DNA of 47,529 bases, taken from the NCBI GenBank assembly GCA_028289465.1, contig JANQPM010000113.1, forward strand, positions 1 to 47,529, given 5' to 3'. Shown one piece after another: positions 17,300 through 27,460 of the stretch. The notes beneath the pieces were generated by a model. That model was given only the letters and a program-made list of their open reading frames with translations, did not search any database and was not told where the DNA came from. A program made the position numbers and the translations under genes. This stretch comes from Lysobacterales bacterium (lineage in GTDB: Bacteria; Pseudomonadota; Gammaproteobacteria; Xanthomonadales; SZUA-36). Position 1 is the stretch's first letter. Each line of letters opens with the position of its first letter.

Positions 17300-18067
17300 T
17301 CAGCGCTTCTTCTCGGTCGGCGGGTTCGGGTCGGGCGGTACGCGCACGCCGTCGTCGTTGATCTGGTCCGGTGTCTCCGGCACCGTCACCGTCGGGTCTT
17401 CGCCTTGGTCGCCGCCGGCGATCAGCGCCGGGCCGCTGCCGGAACCGATGGCATCGTCTGCCGCGTCCGTGCCGACGAACCGGCTCGGCCGGGGTATCGG
17501 TTCACCGAGGCGGATTCTGACGAAATCGCCGGCCCGCAGAATACGGCTTTCCGGATAAGCCGGGTCGCGGCTGGTGGCCGAAACCACGCCTTCATACACA
17601 TAGACGACCGTTTCCCGCGGTATCGCCAGCACGTCGAATTCCGTGCCCTGTACGCCCATCACACCTTCGCGGGTTTGCACGCGATAGGCATCGCGCTGGT
17701 CTGAGAAGGTATTGGAGACGCTGCTGCGCAGCCTGCCGCGGGCCAGTTCCAACAGACTCTGCGGTGCGCTGCCGGTGACATATTCCGCTATCGCGACGCG
17801 CGAGTTCTCGTCCAGCGTAAACCGGCTGCCGTCATTCAGCGCGACTTCGATCAGCGAGTCGGCACGGGTCATCAGCTCGTCGCTTCGAAAAACATCGTCG
17901 GACTCGGCGATCGGTGCCGGCGGTTCGTCGTTTCGGACCACGTCGGCCTGACCGACCAGCCGGGCGATGGAACCGACCGCCGGTTCGCTCTGCGCAACGG
18001 CGGCGGCCGGCATCGCCAGCAGCGGTGCCAGCAATACCAGAGTCAAGAAAAAATGCTGTGGTTTCAT
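17300..18067 (-). CDS. Periplasmic FecR-domain protein
   Basis: 255 residues from the ATG at 18067. That start is chosen because it gives a standard signal peptide (MKPQHFFLTLVLLAPLLAMP...AVAQ). The same frame is open 24 codons further upstream, inside the preceding gene. The FecR signature runs from ~60 to ~190: DGSRFTLDENSRVAIAEYV, LLELARGRLRS, TREGVMGVQGTEFDV and VYEGVVSATS. There is no anti-sigma or membrane N-terminal part, so this is not a FecIR sigma regulator. It belongs to the stand-alone exported type. The C-terminal ~65 residues are Pro/Gly/Asp-rich and disordered. The ATG follows the stop of the TPR-barrel gene by one base, and the surface-protein gene starts 7 bp downstream, so the three form one operon. 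Its likely job is a periplasmic or surface scaffold for the giant protein, which is inference. Confidence 0.85.
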   Translation of the reverse strand: MKPQHFFLTLVLLAPLLAMPAAAVAQSEPAVGSIARLVGQADVVRNDEPPAPIAESDDVFRSDELMTRADSLIEVALNDGSRFTLDENSRVAIAEYVTGSAPQSLLELARGRLRSSVSNTFSDQRDAYRVQTREGVMGVQGTEFDVLAIPRETVVYVYEGVVSATSRDPAYPESRILRAGDFVRIRLGEPIPRPSRFVGTDAADDAIGSGSGPALIAGGDQGEDPTVTVPETPDQINDDGVRVPPDPNPPTEKKR

Positions 18068-18068
18068 G

Positions 18069-19526
18069 CTAAAAATCCCGGCTGATACCGAAACTGAGTA
18101 CGTTGCGGTCGTATTCGTACAGCGGCAGCGTCGAATCATGATCGACCACGGTCAGTTGGGCGCGCACCCGCCATTGATTTCTAAAGCGGTAATTGATGCT
18201 GGCGTAGTAGTCCCAGCCCTCGTCATCGCGCGACTGAATGAACGGAACGATCAGATTATCGAAATCGGCATCGACATAACGCGCACCGAAACCGATTCGC
18301 CAGGCCGGCGATAGCTGATAGTCGGCAAAGGCATAGGCGCGCAGTTCTTCTCTGACCCAGTTGCTGCCGTCGGTGTCGATATCGTTGTGTTCGACAAAAC
18401 TGCGCAGTCCCCAACGCGGCGATATTCGGCCGGACAGCAGTACGCCATAGGCTTCGGTATCGCCGCTGCGGTCATCGAAAGTGGTGATGACCTGGTCGAA
18501 ATCGTGGTCTTCGTAGCGCCCGTAAAAATGCAGGAACAGCTCGCCGGCGAGTTTCAGATAGATACCCGGCGTTACAACCGCGGTGCTGCTGAATGCATCA
18601 CCGTCGAAGCGGTCGTGACGGTATTCCAGCGGCAGCCGCCAGCCCCAGCGCTGCCACGACTGGCCGACACCGGCGACCGCGCTGGCCCGGGTCAGGTTGA
18701 AGCGGCTGTTGTCGTGGTGAATGGACTGCGAAAGATGGCCTTCGGCAAAAAACGAAAAGTGCTGCCCCAGCGGTTTGCGATAGATCAGGTCGCCATGCAG
18801 CACGTGGCGGATGTCATCGTCGTCGGTGTTGCCAAAAACGAAAAAGTTGTCTGGCAGCAAAGCGACGTTATCGTCGTATTCAACGCGGTACCCGTAGCCG
18901 TAGCGCAACGGTCTGGCAGGCTCTGTGCTGCCCGGCCGAATCTTTTCGAAACGATGGCTGAGGAATGAATCCGGGTCGCGCGCGCTGGATTGAGCGGCGT
19001 ACCGGTAGGCCTGCCGGTGGTTGCCGGCGACCTGCAGCATCTCGACCAGTTCGGCGCCGGCTCGCTGGGCAAGTGCCGGGTCTGCAGCTGTGAGCAGGCG
19101 GCGGTATCCGGCTTCGGCGGATCGAATATTTCCTTCGGCGGCATCGATTCGGGCCAAATGGAAGGCGGCCTCGTCGGCAGCGCCCAGGTCCTGCAGTTTG
19201 CCGATGGCGTTGCGGGCCTGATCCCACTGGCGGTCGGCGATCAGAATCTCCGCCTGTGCCCGGTTCAGGTCCAGATGGTCGGGTGCGGTCTGTAGCGCTT
19301 CCTGAATGCGCGGCAATGCGGCATCGAAGTCCTGCTGCCGGTACAGCGCCAGCGCCAGCAGTATGGCGCCGTCTTCATCCAGCGTCAGTTGCTGAAGTAT
19401 TCGGGCCGCTTCCTCCCAGTGCTGTGCCTGGTAGGCCTGCTGCGCCTCTTCCAATGTGGCAGCGCCGGCCGCAGATAATCCGGCGACGCCACCCAGCGCC
19501 AGCGATATAACAAGAAGTAAACGCAC
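18069..19526 (-). CDS. TPR-barrel outer-membrane protein, Slam-like
   Basis: 485 residues, GTG start at 19526 with a signal peptide to about residue 23. Residues ~25-190 are tetratricopeptide helices (AQQAYQAQHWEEAARIL, ALYRQQDFDAALPRI, LARIDAAEGNIRSAEAGY). Residues ~210-485 are amphipathic strands full of Tyr/Trp/Asp ending in Arg-Asp-Phe, a barrel with a terminal aromatic residue. A TPR domain in front of a ~14-strand barrel at this length matches the surface lipoprotein assembly modifier (Slam) architecture, which moves specific cargo to the outer face of the outer membrane. It heads an operon with a FecR protein and a giant surface protein, and that operon order suggests the latter as cargo. 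The cargo here has no lipobox, unlike classical Slam clients. Assignment to the Slam family itself is tentative. Confidence 0.75.
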   Translation of the reverse strand: MRLLLVISLALGGVAGLSAAGAATLEEAQQAYQAQHWEEAARILQQLTLDEDGAILLALALYRQQDFDAALPRIQEALQTAPDHLDLNRAQAEILIADRQWDQARNAIGKLQDLGAADEAAFHLARIDAAEGNIRSAEAGYRRLLTAADPALAQRAGAELVEMLQVAGNHRQAYRYAAQSSARDPDSFLSHRFEKIRPGSTEPARPLRYGYGYRVEYDDNVALLPDNFFVFGNTDDDDIRHVLHGDLIYRKPLGQHFSFFAEGHLSQSIHHDNSRFNLTRASAVAGVGQSWQRWGWRLPLEYRHDRFDGDAFSSTAVVTPGIYLKLAGELFLHFYGRYEDHDFDQVITTFDDRSGDTEAYGVLLSGRISPRWGLRSFVEHNDIDTDGSNWVREELRAYAFADYQLSPAWRIGFGARYVDADFDNLIVPFIQSRDDEGWDYYASINYRFRNQWRVRAQLTVVDHDSTLPLYEYDRNVLSFGISRDF

Positions 19527-19627
19527 TTTTTTTCTCGTGCATGTGTTCAGTCTTAGTGTAGTACAAGACCTTTGGGCCTACCTGACCGGCGGCAACGCTG
19601 GCCTTTTCGGCGAACTGGCCAATCCGT

Positions 19628-20812
19628 TTATTCTTGTTGCAAGCCCTGATACCAGCGCAGCAGGAGCTGGCGTTCCTGCTCGCTCATCTCGGTCAGATTG
19701 CCGAGCGGCATGGTCTTGTTCGCGACCGCCTGGTAGACCTGCGCCGCATTGACTTCGAGATCGTCCACACTGTCCAGAGTCACGCCGGCGGGCGCAGCCG
19801 GAAAGCCGGCGAAACTCGGTTCGGCCGAATGGCAGACCGAGCAGCGCTGTTTGATGACGGGCATGACCTCTGCGCTTTGTATCGCAGCCTTGTCTTCTGT
19901 GGCGACCGCTTCGGGTGCACGCGGCAGGGTGGCCGCGGCCAGCCCCAGCAATGCGATGATTGCAGCCGGCAGTATCCACTGTCTGGCCTGCGGCAGGTGC
20001 CGAATGTTGAAGTAGTGCCGTACCCCGACGCCGATTGCGGCGATTGCGGCCAGCAGCAGCCATTGGCGAGTATGGCCATAAGTCATCGGATAGTGGCTGC
20101 TGATCATGATAAACAGCACCGGCAGCGTGAAGTAGTTGTTGTGTCGCGAACGCAGCAGCGCATGTTTGCCCTTGGTCGCGTCAGGCGGCCGGCGTTGCGC
20201 CACCGCATCCACCAGTTCTTTCTGGGCCGGAATAATCACGCGGAAGACATTGGCGACCATTACCGTACCGACCGCAGCGCCAACATGGATAAATGCAGCT
20301 CGCCCGCTGAGCCACTGGGAAAGTCCCCAGGCCAGCAGGGTGAAATAGGCGAAAATGATCAGCGCCAGCCAGACCCCGTGGCGGGCCAATGGCGACCGGC
20401 ACAGCAGGTCGTAAACCAGCCAGGACAGCAGTAATGAGCCGAGGCCGATCGCAATGGCCGTCGCTTCTGACAGGTCGGCAACGGCCGGGTCGATCATAAA
20501 AGCGCGTGCATTAAAGTAATAGACGATAGTCAGCAGCGCGATACCGCTGAGCCAGGTGCCATAGGCCTCCCATTTGAACCAGTGCAGCGGTTCCGGCAGC
20601 CGTTCCGGCGCGACCTGGAATTTTTTCAGGTAGTAGAAACCGCCGCCGTGCACGGCCCACAGGTCACCGGCGATATGGTCCGGCTTATGTTGCCGTTCCA
20701 GGTGGTTTTCCAGCCAGTTGAAATAGAACGAAGCGCCGATCCAGGCAACACCGGTGATGAAATGAATCCAGCGTACGACCAGGCTCAGCCAGTCTTGAAA
20801 ATGTGCCTCCAT
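19628..20812 (-). CDS. puuD: Urate hydroxylase PuuD, membrane-bound with cytochrome c domain
   Basis: 394 residues. It opens with WIHFITGVAWIGASFYF and has about eight membrane helices (to ~295), typical of PuuD. A C-terminal cytochrome c domain follows, with CSVCH at 324-328 and the Met368 heme ligand in the loop TMPLGN. PuuD oxidises urate to 5-hydroxyisourate in the membrane and passes electrons to the respiratory chain instead of making peroxide as soluble uricase does. The ATG directly abuts the stop of the deaminase gene (TAGATG). It is the last gene of the run uraH-xdhA-xdhB-xdhC-deaminase-puuD. A 101-bp gap without an obvious terminator separates it from the TPR-barrel operon. Its products go to UraH, encoded at the other end of the same run. 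Confidence 0.95.
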   Translation of the reverse strand: MEAHFQDWLSLVVRWIHFITGVAWIGASFYFNWLENHLERQHKPDHIAGDLWAVHGGGFYYLKKFQVAPERLPEPLHWFKWEAYGTWLSGIALLTIVYYFNARAFMIDPAVADLSEATAIAIGLGSLLLSWLVYDLLCRSPLARHGVWLALIIFAYFTLLAWGLSQWLSGRAAFIHVGAAVGTVMVANVFRVIIPAQKELVDAVAQRRPPDATKGKHALLRSRHNNYFTLPVLFIMISSHYPMTYGHTRQWLLLAAIAAIGVGVRHYFNIRHLPQARQWILPAAIIALLGLAAATLPRAPEAVATEDKAAIQSAEVMPVIKQRCSVCHSAEPSFAGFPAAPAGVTLDSVDDLEVNAAQVYQAVANKTMPLGNLTEMSEQERQLLLRWYQGLQQE

Positions 20813-22892
<2,080 letters not shown>

Positions 22893-22908
22893 AGGTTTGG
22901 GGCGACGG

Positions 22909-25296
22909 CTAGTCTGCCCGGCAAGCCGGAGCCCGATAAGTCTGGGCCCGATAAGCTTGAATGGCCATCAATATTTGTTCCGGGGTCGCCGGTGCGTCCA
23001 GCGTCGGCAGTTCCCGCCGGTCTGCGGTGGCAGCCACCGCCTGGGTCAGCGCGCTGTGCACCGAGATGGCCAGCATCAGCGGCGGTTCGCCGACCGCTTT
23101 TGAGCGGTGAATGGTCGGTTCCGGGTTACGGCCGCGATCCCAGATATGGACCTTGAAATGCGCCGGCACGTCGCTGGCCACCGGGATTTTGTAGGTCGAC
23201 GGCGCGTGCGTGCGCAGACGACCCTGATCATCCCACCACAGTTCTTCGGTTGTCAGCCAGCCGGCCCCCTGAACGAATCCGCCTTCGATTTGCCCCAGAT
23301 CCACCGCCGGATTCAGCGAGCGGCCGACATCGTGCAGAATATCCACCGCCGTCAGGCAATATTCGCCGGTCAGCGTATCCAGTTCGACTTCGGATACTGC
23401 CGCACCGTAAGCGAAATACAGGAACGGCCGGCCTTGAGAGCGCTCGCGGTCATAGTGAATTTTCGGGGTCCGGTAATAGCCGGTCGCGGACAGCGATACG
23501 CGGCCCAGGTAGGCCGCCATCACCAGTTCGGCAAACGACAGATCGCGCTGGCCGATTCGTACCCGTCCGTCGGCAAAGTGAATCTCGTCCGCACCGACCC
23601 GGTATTCCTCACAGGCAAAACCGATCAGCCGGCGCCTGATCTTATCGGCGGCCGCGTAGGCCGCCATGCCATTCATATCGGAGCCCGAAGACGCGGCGGT
23701 GGCCGACGTGTTCGGCACCTTGCCGGTATTGGTTGCGGTGATTTTGACCTGGCCGGTATCGACCTGGAATACGTCGGCCACGACCTGTGCCACCTTGATA
23801 AACAGGCCCTGGCCCATCTCGGTGCCGCCATGATTCAGGTGAATACTGCCGTCTTTGTAAACGTGCACCAGCGCACCGGCCTGGTTCAGGAAAGTCGTGG
23901 TGAAGGAAATACCGAATTTGACCGGCGTCAGCGCAATGCCGCGCTTGATCACCGGGTTCTTACGGTTGAACGCGTCGATCGCCTGCCGGCGCCGCTCGTA
24001 ATTGGCGGTTTCGGCCAGCTCGCCAATCAACTCCGGTGCGATGTTGTCTTCCACCGTCATGTGGTACGGCGTGATATTGCGGGGCGGCCCGCCATAGAGA
24101 TTGGCCTCGCGGACCGTCAGCGGGTCGAGCTTCAGGTATTGCGCAATGTGGTCCATGACCCGCTCGATGCCCATCATGCCCTGTGGGCCGCCAAAGCCGC
24201 GAAATGCGGTGTTGGACACGGTATGGGTTTTACACCGGTGCGAGGTGATGCGGACGTTGGGCAGATAGTAGGCATTGTCGCTGTGAAACATCGCGCGGTC
24301 GCTGATGGCGCCGGACAGGTCGGCCGACATGCCGCAACGCGCGGCCAGTTCCAGGTCGATGCCCTGAATGCGACCGTGCTGATCGAAGCCGACGTCATAG
24401 GAAATCAGAAAATCGTGCCGTTTGCCGGTGCTGCGCATATCGTCGTCGCGGTCCAGCCGGATTTTGGCCGGCTTTCGAGTATGGTGGGCGATCAGCGCGG
24501 CGATCACTGCCCATTGCGATGCCTGGGTTTCCTTGCCGCCGAACGCGCCGCCCATGCGGCGCACTTCGACCGTGACCGCGTTGTCCGGCCGGTCCATCGC
24601 CTGCGCGATCAAATGCTGTACTTCGGACGGGTGCTGGGTGGACGAGTACACCAGCATATCGCCGTCTTCCTGCGGAATGGCCATCGCCGCCTGACCTTCC
24701 AGGTAGAAATGGTCCTGGCCGCCGATTCGAATATTGCCCTGCAGCCGGTTTGCGGCCTCGGCCAGCGCACCGGCATAGTCGCCGCGCTGCATACGATGCG
24801 GCTCCAGCACGAAGGACTTTTGCTGCATCGCGTCTTCGACGTCCACAATGGCCGGCAGCGGATCGACCTCGACTTCGGCCAGCCGGGCCGCACGCCGGGC
24901 CGCATCGTACGTATCGGCGGCCACTGCAAACAGCACCTGGCCGTGGAATTCGATCAGTTCTTCGACAAAGATCGGATCGTCGTTCCGGTGTACCGGGCTG
25001 ATATCGTTGACGCCGGGCACGTCTGCCGCGGAGATTACCGCGACCACGCCCGGAAAGGCTTCCACTGCATCCAGATTCAGCCGCCGCAGTCGGCCGTGGG
25101 CGCAATCGCTGACCCCGACATAGACATGCAGCAGCCCGGCTGGCTCCAGCAGGTCGTCGATATAGCGCGCGTCCCCGGCCACATGTTTTTCGGCACTGTC
25201 GTGGGGCAGCGGCCGAGTGACGCTGGTCTCGGCAGCCGCCGATGGTTGCCCGGCGTGCTTATTCATTGGTCCGGTCTTCATTGACCCGGTTTTCAT
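22909..25296 (-). CDS. xdhB: Xanthine dehydrogenase, molybdopterin-binding subunit XdhB
   Basis: 795 residues. It shows the aldehyde oxidase/xanthine dehydrogenase a/b hammerhead and molybdenum domains: YIDDL near the N-terminus, EVRRMGGAFGGKE, NTAFRGFGGPQGM, GTEMGQGLF, and the active-site Glu in VGEPPLMLA near the C-terminus. It oxidises hypoxanthine to xanthine and xanthine to urate together with XdhA. Three in-frame ATGs (25296, 25281, 25266) lie in a 15-bp tandem repeat that overlaps the end of xdhA. I chose the first because AGAAGG stands 8 bp before it, while the others lack a clear ribosome site. This gives a 38-bp overlap with xdhA; the third ATG would give an 8-bp overlap. The last 15 residues are a second 15-bp repeat (YRA units) and look like an add-on tail. 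Confidence 0.95.
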   Translation of the reverse strand: MKTGSMKTGPMNKHAGQPSAAAETSVTRPLPHDSAEKHVAGDARYIDDLLEPAGLLHVYVGVSDCAHGRLRRLNLDAVEAFPGVVAVISAADVPGVNDISPVHRNDDPIFVEELIEFHGQVLFAVAADTYDAARRAARLAEVEVDPLPAIVDVEDAMQQKSFVLEPHRMQRGDYAGALAEAANRLQGNIRIGGQDHFYLEGQAAMAIPQEDGDMLVYSSTQHPSEVQHLIAQAMDRPDNAVTVEVRRMGGAFGGKETQASQWAVIAALIAHHTRKPAKIRLDRDDDMRSTGKRHDFLISYDVGFDQHGRIQGIDLELAARCGMSADLSGAISDRAMFHSDNAYYLPNVRITSHRCKTHTVSNTAFRGFGGPQGMMGIERVMDHIAQYLKLDPLTVREANLYGGPPRNITPYHMTVEDNIAPELIGELAETANYERRRQAIDAFNRKNPVIKRGIALTPVKFGISFTTTFLNQAGALVHVYKDGSIHLNHGGTEMGQGLFIKVAQVVADVFQVDTGQVKITATNTGKVPNTSATAASSGSDMNGMAAYAAADKIRRRLIGFACEEYRVGADEIHFADGRVRIGQRDLSFAELVMAAYLGRVSLSATGYYRTPKIHYDRERSQGRPFLYFAYGAAVSEVELDTLTGEYCLTAVDILHDVGRSLNPAVDLGQIEGGFVQGAGWLTTEELWWDDQGRLRTHAPSTYKIPVASDVPAHFKVHIWDRGRNPEPTIHRSKAVGEPPLMLAISVHSALTQAVAATADRRELPTLDAPATPEQILMAIQAYRAQTYRAPACRAD
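22911..22955. repeat. 15-bp tandem repeat, 3 units, at the 3' end of xdhB
   Basis: Three units (22941-22955, 22926-22940, 22911-22925 in reading order) encode the XdhB tail AYRAQTYRAPACRAD. On the minus strand each unit begins CTTATCGGGC or CTTGCCGGGC. The last unit runs into the stop codon. The unit length keeps the frame. Confidence 0.8.
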
Positions 25297-26815
25297 TGAT
25301 CTGGCCTTCTGCTACCGGCAGCGGCCGGTGACTGAGCCGAACCTCATGTTCGCCGCCACTGGTTTCCAGGTAAAAGCGCTGCAGCAGGTTTTGCGCGCCG
25401 AGCAGGCGGTAGTCCGCGCTGGCCCGCCAATCGCTGATCGGCTGGTAGTCTTCCGCCAGTGCCTGCTGTGCCGCGTCGACAGCGGCCTGGTCCCAGGTTC
25501 GGCCGATCAGGGCCTGCTCGCAGGCATGTGCGCGCTTCGGGGTTGCGGCCATACCGCCGTAAGCGATGCGGATGGCATCGACGCGGCCGTCCCGGGACAG
25601 TTCCATGCCATACGCCGCGCAGACCGCGGAAATATCCTGATCCAGGCGTTTGGACAATTTATAGGTTCGAAATTGCCGTTCGTCCGATGGCAGCGGAATC
25701 AGGATTTTTTCCACGCATTCGCCGGGCCGCAAATCCTGTTTGCCGTAGTCGATAAAAAAATCTTCCAGTGCGATGCGGCGCGAGCCGCCGGTGTTGCTCA
25801 GCACCAGTTCCGCACCGATTGCGATCAGGCCGGGCGGCATATCGCCGATCGGCGAGCCGTTCGCGATATTGCCGCCGATGGTGCCGGCGTTGCGTACCTG
25901 GGCCGCGCCGAGGCGACGCAGCAGCGGTTTGAAATCCGGGTACCAGCGGCACAGCGGTTCCATTGCGTCGCTGTAGGTCACCGCGGCGCCGATTTCCAGG
26001 TAGCCGGCGGTGCGGTCCAGCTTGATCTGCTTCAGCTCCGCGACATTGCCGAGATAGATGACCGTCGGCAATATTTGCTGATCCTTGGTGATCCAGAGTC
26101 CGATATCGGTGGCGCCGGCCACCATGCAGGCTTCGGGATATTCGTTCAGCAGTGTGCACAGCGCTTGTAAATCGGTCGGCACGAAATAGTGCCGGTCATC
26201 GCGGCTGACGTGCAGAGTGCGGCGAGGCTGAATCTGTTGCAGGCGGTCGACGGTTGATGCGGTCTGTGCGTCGAACTGGTCGCTTCGATCTTGTTGCAAC
26301 AGGACTTCGGCTGCGCGCCGGATCGGCGCGTATCCGGTGCAACGGCACAGATTACCGGCCAGTGCATCGTTGATGCGCTGGTCTAACGGTGCGGTGTCCT
26401 GCGTCTGCTTGGTCAGCGCAAACAAAGACATCACGATACCGGGTGTGCAAAAACCGCATTGCGCGCCGTGGTAGTCCACCATCAGTTGCTGGGCCGGGTG
26501 CAGTTGCCGGTCTCGGTCCCGATCCCTGAGGTCTTCGACGGTAATCAGTTGTTTGCCGTGCAGCGACGGCAGCAGCAAAATGCAGGCGTTCAGTGCGCGG
26601 TAGGCAAGTCGTTCGCCATGAAGTTCACCGACCACCACGGTGCACGCGCCGCAATCGCCCTCGGCGCAACCTTCCTTGGTGCCGGTCAGGCCGGCATCCA
26701 GCCGCAGGTAATCCAGTACGGTCGCGGTCGGATCGCAGTCGCTGATCTCGCAAACGCTTCCGCCGTGCAGAAAACGGATTGCATGATCGGTGTCCGGGCG
26801 ATCCACCGATGCCAC
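25259..26815 (-). CDS. xdhA: Xanthine dehydrogenase small subunit XdhA (2Fe-2S and FAD)
   Basis: 518 residues with a GTG start at 26815. The N-terminal plant-type ferredoxin cluster uses Cys50, Cys55, Cys58 (KEGCAEGDCGACTV) and Cys78. The second cluster uses Cys120, Cys123 (GAQCGFCTPG), Cys157 and Cys159 (CRCTGYAPI). From ~195 comes the FAD-binding domain with MVAGATDIG and NAGTIGGNIANGSPIGD, then the C-terminal flavoprotein domain. It carries electrons from the molybdenum site in XdhB to NAD+ via FAD. The GTG overlaps the TAG stop of uraH by one base (TAGTG). The last residues (INENRVNEDRTNE) are the product of a 15-bp tandem repeat and look like an extension beyond the usual family end. Confidence 0.95.
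   Translation of the reverse strand: MASVDRPDTDHAIRFLHGGSVCEISDCDPTATVLDYLRLDAGLTGTKEGCAEGDCGACTVVVGELHGERLAYRALNACILLLPSLHGKQLITVEDLRDRDRDRQLHPAQQLMVDYHGAQCGFCTPGIVMSLFALTKQTQDTAPLDQRINDALAGNLCRCTGYAPIRRAAEVLLQQDRSDQFDAQTASTVDRLQQIQPRRTLHVSRDDRHYFVPTDLQALCTLLNEYPEACMVAGATDIGLWITKDQQILPTVIYLGNVAELKQIKLDRTAGYLEIGAAVTYSDAMEPLCRWYPDFKPLLRRLGAAQVRNAGTIGGNIANGSPIGDMPPGLIAIGAELVLSNTGGSRRIALEDFFIDYGKQDLRPGECVEKILIPLPSDERQFRTYKLSKRLDQDISAVCAAYGMELSRDGRVDAIRIAYGGMAATPKRAHACEQALIGRTWDQAAVDAAQQALAEDYQPISDWRASADYRLLGAQNLLQRFYLETSGGEHEVRLSHRPLPVAEGQINENRVNEDRTNE
25264..25308. repeat. 15-bp tandem repeat, 3 units, at the xdhA/xdhB junction
   Basis: Units at 25264-25278, 25279-25293 and 25294-25308 each begin CATTG on the plus strand. 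Read on the minus strand in one frame they end XdhA; in another they supply three in-frame ATG codons for XdhB, spaced 15 bp apart. Confidence 0.85.
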
Positions 26816-27165
26816 TAGCTGCCCCGGTAGGTGCTGTAACCGTATGGAGAGACCAGCAGGGGCACGTGGTAGTGTTCGTCCCGGGCCGATATACCGAAGC
26901 GAATTGACACCCGGTCCAGAAAGCGCGGTTCAGACAGTGCCACGCCGCGGCCGGCGAAATAGTCGCCGATATGGAAAACCAGCTCGTATTCTCCGACTTG
27001 AAAAGCGTCGTCGGCCAGCACCGGCTGGTAGCAGCGGCCGTCGGCATTGGTCACAGCGGACGCCACCAGTTCCCGCTGCTCGCCGAGCCGGTAGAGCTCC
27101 AGTTCGACACCGGCTGCAGGACAGCCGTGCGCGGTATCCAGAATATGTGTTGTCAGGCGGCCCAT
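26815..27165 (-). CDS. uraH: 5-hydroxyisourate hydrolase UraH (transthyretin-like)
   Basis: 116 residues from the ATG at 27165, chosen because the family begins right there (LTTHILDTAHG). The frame is open another 39 codons upstream, but those residues do not match the family. His7, the Arg of LDRVSIRFGI and the C-terminal HYHVPLLVSPYGYSTYRGS, ending in the diagnostic Tyr-Arg-Gly-Ser, are all present. It hydrolyses 5-hydroxyisourate made by PuuD to OHCU, the substrate of UraD. It is the first gene of the minus-strand run with xdhABC, the deaminase and puuD, so the promoter must lie in the 27166-27460 gap shared with puuE. I saw no clear ribosome site. Confidence 0.95.
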   Translation of the reverse strand: MGRLTTHILDTAHGCPAAGVELELYRLGEQRELVASAVTNADGRCYQPVLADDAFQVGEYELVFHIGDYFAGRGVALSEPRFLDRVSIRFGISARDEHYHVPLLVSPYGYSTYRGS

Positions 27166-27319
27166 GGCCGAATCGAAGTTGCATTTGGCATTCCGGCTAG
27201 GGTAGCGCATTACCGAAAAATAGTCATCGCAGGCGCCGGGGTACCGTGGCAAGGCTTGCCCGGGTGCCTGCCGCTTCCACATCCCGGCAATTCACCGGAC
27301 TTCGGGGTCCCGCTGCCCC

Positions 27320-27388
27320 GTAGGAGCGCCTTCAGGCGCGATAGGCAACGCTGGCACCCCGGCTTTTCGCGCCTGAAGGCGCTCCTAC
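27320..27388. repeat. REP doublet (REPIN-like) between divergent uraH and puuE
   Basis: Left copy 27320-27341 reads GTAGGAGCGCCTTCAGGCGC plus GA. The right copy 27367-27388 is its exact reverse complement, with a 25-bp spacer. The doublet occupies the middle of the ~295-bp divergent promoter region. Apart from it, that gap holds only a weak -10-like TATAGAAT just before puuE (about 27447-27454). Confidence 0.92.
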
Positions 27389-27460
27389 GAGTGTTCATGT
27401 GCCTGTGAAAGTATTCCGGACAGCATTTATCCGCATTCCATGACCGTATAGAATCGCGTG

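Noticed and set aside
17300..18067. FecR-type anti-sigma regulator of iron uptake
   Set aside because: The protein has a cleavable signal peptide and no cytoplasmic anti-sigma segment, and no ECF sigma or TonB receptor gene is adjacent.
23107..25284. Long open frame (about 720 codons) antisense to xdhB
   Set aside because: The sense strand encodes an unmistakable molybdenum hydroxylase subunit; the antisense product is low-complexity and shows no family features.
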